64,000 nucleotides of DNA, taken from contig NZ_SMUS01000010.1 in NCBI RefSeq assembly GCF_004353185.1, positions 54,724 through 118,723 of the forward strand, written 5' to 3'. The notes under the pieces are model-generated. The model saw nothing but the letters and a program-made list of their open reading frames with translations. It was not told the DNA's origin and did not search any database. Numbering within the stretch: the first letter of the stretch is position 1; every line of letters starts with the position of its first letter. Shown in pieces: positions 28,107 to 37,080 of the stretch. The translations under genes were made by a program, and so were the position numbers. The stretch comes from Clostridium cuniculi. GTDB lineage: Bacteria; Bacillota; Clostridia; Clostridiales; Clostridiaceae.

Positions 28107-29645
28107 TTAACTATTAACCTCTCTAAACTCTTTTGGTGTTAAACCTGTTTGCTTTTTAAAAGTCAATGAAAAATAATTAGTATCTTTATATCCAACTACA
28201 TCTGCTATTTTTCCAACCTTCATTGTAGTAGTCTTTAATAACTCTTTAGCTTTTTCAATTTTTTTCCTTACAATATAATTATTACATCCTTCTCCAGTTG
28301 AATTCTTAAATAATCTTGAGAAATATGTAGGATTAACATATAGTCTTTCTGCTATATTGCATACAGATATTGACTTATCCAAATTATCCTTTATATATCT
28401 TTTTGCCTCAATTATAATTTCTCTATTTTCTCCTTCTTCTAGACCATACATTTGAATAATAAAGTTTCTAATAACCTTTATAGCATCTTCTTTCTTTAGT
28501 CCTTGCAAAGATACTGCTAAAGAATTTATACTATCATCATTCTTACTTTCAAATTCAGAAATATAATCAAAGTATATTGTAGTTACTATATCAAAACAAT
28601 ATTTTCTGACTAATCCAATTGATAAATTATAGGAATCTATTAATTCGATAAACTTATCATATTCCTTTATTACTAAATCTAAATTATTAATATTTTCTGA
28701 AATAAATTGCTTTATATTATATATACTACAATTAAATTCTTTCATTTTTTTCTCATATTCACTGCTACTATTAATATCATTATTATTTATCTTCCTATAT
28801 CCATCATTATACGAAATATCTATTTTTCTTATATTATTAACTATACTACCTAAAACATATTTTTGTTTTATATCATATTCTTCTTTTAAATACTGGATTA
28901 AAAATTTAATTTTATTTTTATAACTACTATCATTACGAATAAAAATTATAATAACAATATTTTTATTTATATCTTCAAATGTTATTCCATCATTATTACA
29001 ATCAAATATTTCTATACAAACCTTCTTTATAGATAAGTTTAGTAACTTAAAGTGATTTTTCCATGATAAATTATCATCTAAAATTGGCGATAAAATCATA
29101 ACTCTATATTTATATTCAATACATAAGTTATATTCACTTAATATCTTATTAATATCCTCATATGAACTTTTATTACAAATAATACTTTGCATAATACTTT
29201 CGAGCTTTATCTGTTCTTCTGTACCTTCTACTCTTAAAATCTTTTTTTGATTCTGAAGTTTTTCTCTCTCTTCATCTAATTCTTTTATTAAATTTCTAAT
29301 AACATCTGTTAATTCATCTTCATCAATAGGCTTTAATAAAAAATCATTAACTTTCATTTTACAGCATTTTTGAGCATATTCAAAATTATCAAACCCTGTT
29401 AATACTATTATCTTTAACTCTGAATTAATATCATTAACTTCTTTAACTAATGATAATCCATCTTTTTCTGGCATACAAATATCAGTTATCATAATATCAA
29501 AATTATTACTTTTCATTATATTTATAGCATCATTTACTGATGATGCTGTAATAACTTCACTTACCCCTAATGACTTCCATGGTATTACATTTTTTATTCC
29601 ATTTCTAATCATTTCTTCGTCATCTACGACAATTACCTTATACAC
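28107..29645 (-). CDS. YesN-type response regulator with AraC output domain
   Basis: 512 residues, GTG start 8 bp inside the kinase gene, with AGGAG upstream. Receiver domain at 1-125: acidic pair D8-D9, phospho-acceptor D55 (IMITDICMP), K105 (FLLKP). A ~270-residue middle section, common in YesN proteins, leads to a C-terminal AraC double helix-turn-helix (~410-508, NIAERLYVNPTYFSRLFKNS, KIADVVGYKDTNYFSLTFKK). It should activate the ABC importer and GH3 genes around it. Confidence 0.92.
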   Translation of the reverse strand: MYKVIVVDDEEMIRNGIKNVIPWKSLGVSEVITASSVNDAINIMKSNNFDIMITDICMPEKDGLSLVKEVNDINSELKIIVLTGFDNFEYAQKCCKMKVNDFLLKPIDEDELTDVIRNLIKELDEEREKLQNQKKILRVEGTEEQIKLESIMQSIICNKSSYEDINKILSEYNLCIEYKYRVMILSPILDDNLSWKNHFKLLNLSIKKVCIEIFDCNNDGITFEDINKNIVIIIFIRNDSSYKNKIKFLIQYLKEEYDIKQKYVLGSIVNNIRKIDISYNDGYRKINNNDINSSSEYEKKMKEFNCSIYNIKQFISENINNLDLVIKEYDKFIELIDSYNLSIGLVRKYCFDIVTTIYFDYISEFESKNDDSINSLAVSLQGLKKEDAIKVIRNFIIQMYGLEEGENREIIIEAKRYIKDNLDKSISVCNIAERLYVNPTYFSRLFKNSTGEGCNNYIVRKKIEKAKELLKTTTMKVGKIADVVGYKDTNYFSLTFKKQTGLTPKEFREVNS

Positions 29646-31416
29646 TTATATCTACACTCCTTGGCAATGTAATATCTACTGTAGTTTGATTTTCTTTATT
29701 TCTTTTATAAAGTAAGCCATATTCTTTTCCAAAAATTATTTCTATCCTTCTATTTACATTTCTAATTCCATACCCACTATTTTCATCAAATATAGAAATA
29801 GAACTATTTATTTTATCTATATCTGCCTGAGTCATTATAATACCTGTATTACTTAATGAGATAATTATTCTATTATCATCACATATAATTTTCAGAAATA
29901 TTTCACCCTTTAATCCATTTTTAACTTTTATTCCATGATATATTGCATTTTCTACTAATGGCTGCAAAGTCATCTTAGGTATTAAAATATTTTCATATTT
30001 TTTATCTACATCGACATTAAATTTAACAATATCACTATATCTCATATTTTGTATAATTAAATAATTTTCTACAAGTTTAATTTCATCTGATAATCTAATA
30101 AGACTTTTTCCTGAACTTAATGAAACTCTATAAAAATTAGCTAAAGCTTTTACCATTCTTGATGCTTTCTTACTTCCATCCCCTAGAGCCTGTAAATGAA
30201 TACACTCTAATGTATTATATAAAAAATGTGGTTTTATCTGTGATTGAAGTCTATTTAATTCAATTTGTTTCATTTGCTTTTCTTCATTCTTTATTCTTTG
30301 CATAAGTAAATTTATTTCTTCAATCATTACATTAAATCCACGGGTAATTTGTCTAAATTCTGTGCCTTCATATTCATTTTTGATTCTAACATCTAGATTT
30401 CCTTTAGCAACATCACTCATTGAATTTACAATTACATCAATAGGCTCATAAAGCTTATTGATTACTCTATATAAAATAGCTAAAACAACTAATCCTATAA
30501 TTGTTAATATTAATATAATAAATACTAGTGTAATATAAGTATCTTTAATTAAAAATACTCTTGGAACCTCGTTTACAATATACCAGTCCCAATGATCAAT
30601 CTTCTTATAATTAATTATACTTTTACTTGTTTTTATCTCTCCTTCATTGCCTATAAAATCATTATATAAATAATAGATATCTCCTATATTAGAATTATTT
30701 TTATCTGAAATTACAACTCCATTATTGTTTATAATAAATTGATGGTAATTATCCTCACCTTCTATACTAGTATAAAAATCTTTTAAAGAATCAACTGCTA
30801 TCCCAATTACTAAAAAGCCAATGATATCCTTTTCCGAATATTTACTTCCTATTGGTGTATAAATATTTATTACATTTTTATTTTTATAAAATATTTTTTT
30901 ATCAATACTTATTTTAAAGTTATATAAGTTCATTTGTTCTGCATTATTGTAGCTTTTTAAAATTTCCTCTCTAAAGTCATTGTTTGTCCAAGTTTCTCCA
31001 ACATATATTAATTGAGAATCATTAAACTTAATTAAAGAAATATAGTCAATAAAATTACTATTAGAATCTAGTGAATATCTAACCAAATTATATGCATCAT
31101 TTGTTATTTCTAAATAGTTACCCTCTGAATCATGGTTATACATTATATAGTCTTTTACTCTTTGATCATAACTGATTAATAATGAAATATCCGAAAAATC
31201 TTCTAATTTATTAACTAACAATTTATTTACCATTTCGAATTGTCCCTTTATAAGTTCACTAGACTTATTAGTTATCTCATTTCCTGCTAACATTGAAATA
31301 GTAATAATAATGAATATATCAACTATTAAACTGATTGAAACTACAGATAAAATTATTTTTTTATTTAATTTCATTGAACTAAATCTTTTAATAGCCTTTT
31401 TCAAACCTCTAAGCAT
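29638..31416 (-). CDS. YesM-type sensor histidine kinase
   Basis: 592 residues. Membrane helices at ~20-42 and ~290-315 flank an extracellular dCache-like sensor domain; then HAMP (~315-370), a His-kinase domain of PF06580 type (QSQIKPHFLYNTLE supplies the phospho-His) and an ATPase domain with N-box LVENAIYHGI and GYGIRNVNRR. The ribosome site is weak (GGAAGG, 12 bases off), so the start is not certain. It lies 62 bp after the permease gene and overlaps its regulator, so sensor, importer and hydrolase share one unit. Confidence 0.9.
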   Translation of the reverse strand: MLRGLKKAIKRFSSMKLNKKIILSVVSISLIVDIFIIITISMLAGNEITNKSSELIKGQFEMVNKLLVNKLEDFSDISLLISYDQRVKDYIMYNHDSEGNYLEITNDAYNLVRYSLDSNSNFIDYISLIKFNDSQLIYVGETWTNNDFREEILKSYNNAEQMNLYNFKISIDKKIFYKNKNVINIYTPIGSKYSEKDIIGFLVIGIAVDSLKDFYTSIEGEDNYHQFIINNNGVVISDKNNSNIGDIYYLYNDFIGNEGEIKTSKSIINYKKIDHWDWYIVNEVPRVFLIKDTYITLVFIILILTIIGLVVLAILYRVINKLYEPIDVIVNSMSDVAKGNLDVRIKNEYEGTEFRQITRGFNVMIEEINLLMQRIKNEEKQMKQIELNRLQSQIKPHFLYNTLECIHLQALGDGSKKASRMVKALANFYRVSLSSGKSLIRLSDEIKLVENYLIIQNMRYSDIVKFNVDVDKKYENILIPKMTLQPLVENAIYHGIKVKNGLKGEIFLKIICDDNRIIISLSNTGIIMTQADIDKINSSISIFDENSGYGIRNVNRRIEIIFGKEYGLLYKRNKENQTTVDITLPRSVDISV

Positions 31417-31478
31417 ATATTTTATAAACCTTCCATTATATATTCTAAATATGTCATAAATCCTTGAACAAACAAATT

Positions 31479-32321
31479 TTATCCTTTAACTGCACCTGCC
31501 ATCATACCTTTAATTAGTTTATCTTGCCCTATAGCAAATGCCACTAACATTGGTAACATAGATATAGTTAATACTGCCATAATCATAGGAACATTCATAG
31601 TATATTGACCTTGATATTCCCATAATGCCAAAGGTAAAGTTCTATTTTTAGTAGATTGTGTTAAAACAAGAGCAAAACTAAATTCATTCCAAATTGCAAC
31701 TCCATTATATATCGCCAAAGTAACTAATCCTGGCTTTGATAACGGTAACATTACATTGTAAAAAATTTTATATTTATTACATCCATCAATTTCAGCAGCT
31801 TCTTCAAGTTCTTTAGGTATATTGGCCATAAAAGTAACTAGAATAAATACTGAAATTGGTAAGTTAAATGCTACATAAGGCCCTATTAATGCCCATATCT
31901 TATCATACATTCCTGTTTTTATTGTCATCATAAATATTGGTAATAATGTAACATGAATAGGAACTGACATACACGCCACTATTATACCATATATTGGCTT
32001 ATTTAATTTAAATTTAAATCTTGATAATGGATATGCCGCACATGCACTTAATGATAATAAAATTACTAATGATACAATAAGTACTATTATGCTATTCTTA
32101 AAATATCCATATATATTTCCTTGAAATACTTCAATAAAATTTCCTAAATAAAGCTTTTGGGGTAAATCGAACACTCCTCCCATCATTAATTCAAATTGCT
32201 CTTTAAGGGCAGAAAATAACATAAACATAAACGGAATAAATGTAATAAGAAGCCAAATAACTGCTAAAATTCCAACTATAATACTGATTAATTTATTTTT
32301 TCCAGAAATCTTTTTTTTCAT
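31479..32321 (-). CDS. ABC carbohydrate permease, MalG-type
   Basis: 280 residues, six membrane helices. The EAA loop reads EELEEAAEIDGCNKYKIFYNV...LPLSKPG, as in sugar importers of the CUT1 family. The C-terminus GAVKG is typical of MalG. It starts 3 bp after the MalF-type gene. No ATPase gene is nearby; CUT1 systems of Firmicutes usually share one MsmX-like ATPase encoded elsewhere. Confidence 0.92.
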   Translation of the reverse strand: MKKKISGKNKLISIIVGILAVIWLLITFIPFMFMLFSALKEQFELMMGGVFDLPQKLYLGNFIEVFQGNIYGYFKNSIIVLIVSLVILLSLSACAAYPLSRFKFKLNKPIYGIIVACMSVPIHVTLLPIFMMTIKTGMYDKIWALIGPYVAFNLPISVFILVTFMANIPKELEEAAEIDGCNKYKIFYNVMLPLSKPGLVTLAIYNGVAIWNEFSFALVLTQSTKNRTLPLALWEYQGQYTMNVPMIMAVLTISMLPMLVAFAIGQDKLIKGMMAGAVKG

Positions 32322-32324
32322 TAC

Positions 32325-33227
32325 TTACTCATCTCCATTTTTATTTAATACTTTCATAGTAACTAAAGAAATTATTGTAATTAAAATAAACATTCCGCAT
32401 GCAATTGTTGATCCATAGCCCATTCTTTGTGATAAAAAAGCATTTTTATACATATAAGTTGCCATTAACTCTGATGAAGAACCTGGACCTCCACCTGTCA
32501 TAACATAAATTAAATCAAAATATTTTAGTGATCCAACCATAGATAATATCATTGCACTTTTAATAGATGGTTTCATCATTGGCAATGCTACCTTCCAGAA
32601 ATATTGCCCTTTAGTTGCACCATCTATTATTGCTGCCTCATATACATCAGATGGTAAACTACTATATGCTGCTAAAAAATACACCATATAAAATGGGATA
32701 AACTGCCAACATATTGCTATTGAAATAGTAACAAGTGCGGTTTTAGGATTTCCTAATAGATCAATTGCTGGTCCTCCAAATAGTTTTGATAGACCTGATA
32801 TTATACCTGAATTTGCATCTAATGCATATTTAAATAAATAACCTATTGCAACAGAAGACATTAACATAGGTATAAACCATATAATTTTAAATAAGTTCGC
32901 TTTCTTACCTTTAAAGTCCAAAAATGTTGCCAATGCCATTCCTACAGGTAATTGAATTACTATTGATAAAATCATAATAATTATATTATTAAAAAATGCC
33001 TTCCTGAAAGTAGAATCTAGTATTAACTCTTTCCAATTTTCAAATGCAATAAATGTTTTTCCAACAGTTATACCATTCCAATTATAGAAACTTGTCTTGA
33101 ATGAATAGAATATTGGATATGCTATAAAAATAACTAAAAATAATAACGCAGGTAATAAAAAAATAATTGAAGCATTTCTTACTGATTTTTCTCTTTTTTT
33201 CTTCAAACTGACCTTATTAACTTCCAT
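32325..33227 (-). CDS. ABC carbohydrate permease, MalF-type
   Basis: 300 residues from ATG 33227, chosen because AGAGGGGGATATATA lies directly upstream; the frame extends 20 codons further upstream through a hairpin. Six helices; EAA loop DVYEAAIIDGATKGQYFWKVALPMMKPS. It pairs with the MalG-type gene 3 bp downstream. Confidence 0.92.
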   Translation of the reverse strand: MEVNKVSLKKKREKSVRNASIIFLLPALLFLVIFIAYPIFYSFKTSFYNWNGITVGKTFIAFENWKELILDSTFRKAFFNNIIIMILSIVIQLPVGMALATFLDFKGKKANLFKIIWFIPMLMSSVAIGYLFKYALDANSGIISGLSKLFGGPAIDLLGNPKTALVTISIAICWQFIPFYMVYFLAAYSSLPSDVYEAAIIDGATKGQYFWKVALPMMKPSIKSAMILSMVGSLKYFDLIYVMTGGGPGSSSELMATYMYKNAFLSQRMGYGSTIACGMFILITIISLVTMKVLNKNGDE

Positions 33228-33249
33228 TATATATCCCCCTCTAAATTTT

Positions 33250-33281
33250 ATGGGTAAAACATTTTTATAAGTTTTACCCAT
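33250..33281 (-). promoter_or_regulatory. Intercistronic hairpin between solute-binding protein and permease genes
   Basis: A perfect 11-bp stem, ATGGGTAAAAC (33250-33260) with GTTTTACCCAT (33271-33281), lacks a T-run. It stands just after the solute-binding gene and should protect that part of the mRNA or attenuate read-through. The second ABC operon has the same arrangement at 46391. Confidence 0.65.
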
Positions 33282-33301
33282 GATCATCCTAAATACATAA
33301 A

Positions 33302-34624
33302 TTATTTATTATTACTATTTCTATAAGAATCCATTGCATTTTGTAACTCTTTATTTGCTTCTTCCGGTGTTATTGTTAACCCAAATATCTCCTGTGATGT
33401 AGATTTATGAATCTCCGCAACCTCTGCTGGCAATGATTGATCATACCATAATTGAACACCTGTCGCTTCATTAACTGTATCTAATATTTTTTGTGTCAAT
33501 TCATCTTTAGCTTCAAAACTTTTTAATGGTATAATCTTACCGTAATCTTCACGTTCTTTTAGTGCTTTGTCATCTAATAGACTTTGAATTAACTTAAAAG
33601 CACCCTCTTTATCTTTACAACTTTCAGAAATAGAATATAAATTATCTCCAATAGTACCAATACATAGCTTTTGATCCGCTGTAGAGCTTTCTAACTCAGG
33701 AAATGGAAAGAATCCAAGTTTATCTATAAAATCTGGGTTTTCTCCTATAACTGTACCACTAAACCAAGATCCCATTAAATCCATAGCCGCTTCACCTTTA
33801 TATAGTAATTGCCTAGCCTGCCCACTATCATCATCCATTCCATTAAATCCTTCATTAAAATATCCAGAATTAACCCATTCTTGAATTTTATTTCCTGCAT
33901 ACTCAAAAGCTTCATTTTCAAAACTTCCACTACCTGATACAGCATCTTCAAATGGAGTCAAGCCGCCATATCTTGTTGCTAAATACATGAAATACATTGA
34001 ACCTGTCCACTTTGTTGAATTTGCAAGTGCAAATGGAGCAATTCCTTCTGATTTTAACTTTTCACAAATTATTTCTAAATCACTTATTGTCTTCGGTTCC
34101 TCTAAGCCATACTTCTCAAATACTTCTTTATTATAGAAAAATCCTGCAACTGACACATTTTCAACCGGTACCGCATATATTCTCCCATTATAAGTACATT
34201 GCTGTATTCCCGCATCAATAAATTGATCTTTATAATTATCCTTTTCCATAAATTCAGTTATATCTGCACATTGACCTGCACTAACATAAGTAGCTAAATT
34301 CGCCCCTCCCCATTGAACATAAACATCTGGTGTTTGATTTGAGCTCATTGCTAATGATAATTTTTGTTTGTATGAATCATTAGTCATATCCACTATTTCA
34401 ACTTCGTATTGAGGATTTTCTTCCATAAATCTTTCAGCTGAATCATGAATAATATCTATAGCCTTTCCTGTTTGAATATGCCACAATGTTAACTTTGTCT
34501 TTTCTCCAGAAACTTCTGAACTTGAAGTACTTGAAGATGAGTTACTATTACATCCGACAAATATACTTGAAACCATTGCCATTGACAATAAAATAGCTGA
34601 TACCCTTTTTAAAATTTTACTCAT
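33302..34624 (-). CDS. Sugar ABC transporter solute-binding lipoprotein
   Basis: 440 residues from the ATG at 34624; the ATG two codons upstream abuts the AGGGGG site and is less likely. Lipoprotein signal with lipobox IFVGC, then a Ser-rich linker (SSSSTSSSE) and a CUT1-type binding domain (TKLTLWHIQTGKAIDIIHDS). It captures an oligosaccharide outside the membrane for the two permeases encoded downstream. It is the first gene of the unit that continues with permeases, kinase, regulator and GH3. Confidence 0.92.
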   Translation of the reverse strand: MSKILKRVSAILLSMAMVSSIFVGCNSNSSSSTSSSEVSGEKTKLTLWHIQTGKAIDIIHDSAERFMEENPQYEVEIVDMTNDSYKQKLSLAMSSNQTPDVYVQWGGANLATYVSAGQCADITEFMEKDNYKDQFIDAGIQQCTYNGRIYAVPVENVSVAGFFYNKEVFEKYGLEEPKTISDLEIICEKLKSEGIAPFALANSTKWTGSMYFMYLATRYGGLTPFEDAVSGSGSFENEAFEYAGNKIQEWVNSGYFNEGFNGMDDDSGQARQLLYKGEAAMDLMGSWFSGTVIGENPDFIDKLGFFPFPELESSTADQKLCIGTIGDNLYSISESCKDKEGAFKLIQSLLDDKALKEREDYGKIIPLKSFEAKDELTQKILDTVNEATGVQLWYDQSLPAEVAEIHKSTSQEIFGLTITPEEANKELQNAMDSYRNSNNK

Positions 34625-34640
34625 ATACATCCCCCTATTA

Positions 34641-34675
34641 TAACGTTTACAATAAGTTTTTTTCTTATTTGTAAA
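34641..34675 (-). promoter_or_regulatory. Candidate operator region upstream of ABC operon (cre-like core plus dyad)
   Basis: On the minus strand TTGTAAACGTTA (34641-34652) has the TGTAAACG half of a CcpA site. It overlaps an imperfect dyad, TTTACAATAAG with CTTATTTGTAAA on the plus strand (34645-34675). It sits within 50 bp of the start codon, where binding could block transcription. Confidence 0.35.
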
Positions 34676-34801
34676 TCTTATTTATATATTAATTCTATCA
34701 TCTTAAATTTTAAATATATATAGAAAAAAATGACTTTTATCTATACTTTTTTGACTTTTTTATTTTTTACATTCTTTAAAGAAAAAATATTGGCTTACTT
34801 T

Positions 34802-35215
34802 TTATCCTTTACTGTATACAAAATCCATAAATCTTTCTTCCCATCCTGTAATAGAAATATTATCAGTATTTCTATTAACTAAATAATATTTCAATGTCTC
34901 AATCTCATACTCCGTAAGATTATTGACTAACTCCTCTATCTCCTCTTCCCAAATACAATTATTTAAAATCTGTACCAAATAATCCAAGCTTTTAACTTCA
35001 TTATGAATTATAGCAACTTTATCTTTAGTAAACCTACAACTTCTTATTTCATCTATTAATTCTCTTAACTTTTCATCATCCATACTTTGATTATCTACAA
35101 AAACATCTAAAACTTCATTTTCCTCTGTTTTAAAGCTTAAAAATATATTTTCTAAATTATTAATTTTTATACCTTCTTCAATTCTTGGAAGTAAGTTTAA
35201 AGCTGTTGTTTTCAT
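34802..35215 (-). CDS. Hypothetical protein, possible remnant of a DUF6179-type gene
   Basis: 137 residues with no clear ribosome site. Soluble, acidic and helical. The opening TTALNLLPRIEEGIKINNLE reminds me of the C-terminal part of DUF6179 proteins, which in Firmicutes follow a DUF6323 gene; the broken frame directly upstream looks like DUF6323. If so, this is the tail of a larger decayed gene. The match is from memory and uncertain. Confidence 0.5.
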   Translation of the reverse strand: MKTTALNLLPRIEEGIKINNLENIFLSFKTEENEVLDVFVDNQSMDDEKLRELIDEIRSCRFTKDKVAIIHNEVKSLDYLVQILNNCIWEEEIEELVNNLTEYEIETLKYYLVNRNTDNISITGWEERFMDFVYSKG

Positions 35216-35220
35216 ATATT

Positions 35221-35449
35221 CTATTTCATAATTTTTAAATCTTTACAAATATGATTGCATGATTCTATAATGCTTTCTTTTATTTCTTCTATATTCTTCT
35301 CTTTAAAAATATCTATTAATTAAATTTTCAATTTGAATATCAGATAAAGTAACTCCATATTTTATAGTAACTTCATTACATTTTTTGATATCCATTGCTA
35401 ATTGTTTTTTCTTCATACTTTGTATAGCTAAAGTAAAATTTTCACTCAT
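35221..35449 (-). pseudogene. Small frameshifted gene, DUF6323-like N-terminus
   Basis: From ATG 35449 the frame reads MSENFTLAIQSMKKKQLAMD and on for 48 residues to a stop at a T5 run. Skipping one base there restores a frame (FKEKNIEEIKESIIESCNH) that stays open to 35221, six bases before the next gene's start. The joined product would be ~75 residues. The part IKKCNEVTIKYGVTLSDIQ resembles the N-terminus of DUF6323 proteins, which are longer. So it is both shortened and frameshifted. Confidence 0.6.
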
Positions 35450-35499
35450 TACTATCAACTCTAATATAGCTTACTACTGTTATTAAATTAGTACTAGAC

Positions 35500-35592
35500 T
35501 TGAAAATTTTGCGATTTCATGGTATTATAATAGTATAGTAAAAGTGCTATAAATCTTGATGTTTTCAAGACTTATAGCACTTTTATTTTTTT
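35500..35592 (+). other. Candidate short transcript: promoter followed by hairpin and T-run
   Basis: TTGAAA (35500-35505), 17 bases, TATTAT (35523-35528), then a long stem: AAAAGTGCTATAA(a)TCTTGA (35540-35559) with TCAAGA(c)TTATAGCACTTTT (35565-35584), followed by ATTTTTTT. A plus-strand RNA of about 55 bases would be mostly this hairpin. No coding frame. It could be a small RNA or the remains of a terminator. Confidence 0.35.
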
Positions 35593-35615
35593 AGTAATAA
35601 CCTAAAATATTCTAT

Positions 35616-35655
35616 AAAAAAAGAACCTAATCTAATTATAGAACGGTTCTTTTTT
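35616..35655 (-). terminator. Terminator after diguanylate cyclase gene
   Basis: AAAAAAGAACC (35617-35627) pairs with GGTTCTTTTTT (35645-35655). A T7 run follows on the minus strand. Confidence 0.85.
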
Positions 35656-35665
35656 ATCTATTAAA

Positions 35666-36856
35666 TTATTCAATAATAAAGCTATTCTTACCATTTTTCT
35701 TTACCCTATAAAGAAGCTTGTCTGCTTCTTCATAGTTAGATAAATAATCTTTACTTATATCTAGCTTTTTAATCCCTACACTTATAGAAAGCTTTGGATT
35801 AAGATTTATATTATTTAACATATTAAAAATATCCATAAATATATTTTTAACAAACTCACTACTATTTCTATCACCTTTATCTTCAATTAAAGCAGCAAAT
35901 TCATCTCCACCTATTCTAAAGAAAGTTGCATTAGGTGTTTCTTTAAGAACACTAGCAAGCATATTTAAATAATTATCTCCTTTTAAATGTCCATACTTAT
36001 TATTTAAATTTCTTAAATTATCTAAATCAATTAAAGCTAAAAAGAAATTCTTTTTTTCAGAATATATTTCATCAATAACTTTCATAAATTTATTTCTATT
36101 ATATAAACCAGTTAAGGAATCAGTTTCAGAAATAGTAATAGCATTAACCTCATCTGTTATATCACGTGCTATACAAAGTAAGCCATTATCAATTCTTTCT
36201 TTAGATACTCTAAAATATCTATCTCCCATAGTTTCAATTCCATAATAATGACCTTCTTTTAAGGTTTTCATATCACCAACTAAACATTGTTCGTATAATA
36301 CTTTAGAAAATAACTTGTCATTTACTAAATCCATATCACTTTTTTCAATTATGTAATCGGGCCTTTCAGAAATGAAATCAGCAAAACTTTTGTTTACATA
36401 TTCATATTTTAATGATTTATTTTTAAAGAACATAATATCCTTAGATTTATTAGCTAATTTAGTTAAGAAAGATAACTTGTAATAAGTATTTGAAATATCT
36501 TCTATCTCTAAACTTATATATTTATCTAAATGCATAGATATAGTAATGGCAACCTTTAAGTTTAAATTATTTTTCTTAATTTCAAAATCGTACATTTTTT
36601 TACTTTTCTTTGATTGAATAACTTCTGAAATTGCTTTGTTTAAAGTACAATCATTACAGTATTTCCCAATTGAGCATATTGTTTTTTCTTTTCTTGAAAA
36701 ATAACAGTTAATGTAGTTTCCAATAAGCTCATTTATATTATCTCCCAAGTAATTGCTTATTATCTTATTAACATATAAAACTTTTCTATTCTTATCTAAT
36801 AAGATAAATCCAGATTGTGAATTTTCAATTATACTAAGTAATAAAGAATATTCCAT
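35666..36856 (-). CDS. PAS-PAS-GGDEF diguanylate cyclase
   Basis: 396 residues, no membrane segment. The first PAS (~1-115) holds a Cys cluster (CSIGKYCNDC) that could bind a metal or respond to redox; a second PAS spans ~125-225. The GGDEF domain (~230-396) has the intact active site RIGGDEF (GGDEF 316-320). The RxxD inhibitory site is not seen, so product feedback is unlikely. It makes c-di-GMP, which in clostridia controls motility and surface proteins. Monocistronic. Confidence 0.9.
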   Translation of the reverse strand: MEYSLLLSIIENSQSGFILLDKNRKVLYVNKIISNYLGDNINELIGNYINCYFSRKEKTICSIGKYCNDCTLNKAISEVIQSKKSKKMYDFEIKKNNLNLKVAITISMHLDKYISLEIEDISNTYYKLSFLTKLANKSKDIMFFKNKSLKYEYVNKSFADFISERPDYIIEKSDMDLVNDKLFSKVLYEQCLVGDMKTLKEGHYYGIETMGDRYFRVSKERIDNGLLCIARDITDEVNAITISETDSLTGLYNRNKFMKVIDEIYSEKKNFFLALIDLDNLRNLNNKYGHLKGDNYLNMLASVLKETPNATFFRIGGDEFAALIEDKGDRNSSEFVKNIFMDIFNMLNNINLNPKLSISVGIKKLDISKDYLSNYEEADKLLYRVKKNGKNSFIIE

Positions 36857-37080
36857 GTCCCCAACACCCCCTATCTATTTTATAGTGCCAAAAGAAATTA
36901 ATAATTTCGATACTATTATATAGATTTTTTTACATAATGATAATTTTAACAAATATTTAACATAATTTCTATAGAAAATCTCCAAAAATCAAATGAAATT
37001 ATTATCATTCATAGTATTACTTCCAATTCTTATTATATATTATACTTTTACAATTAGCAGTTTGATACTTATTTTTTTAT

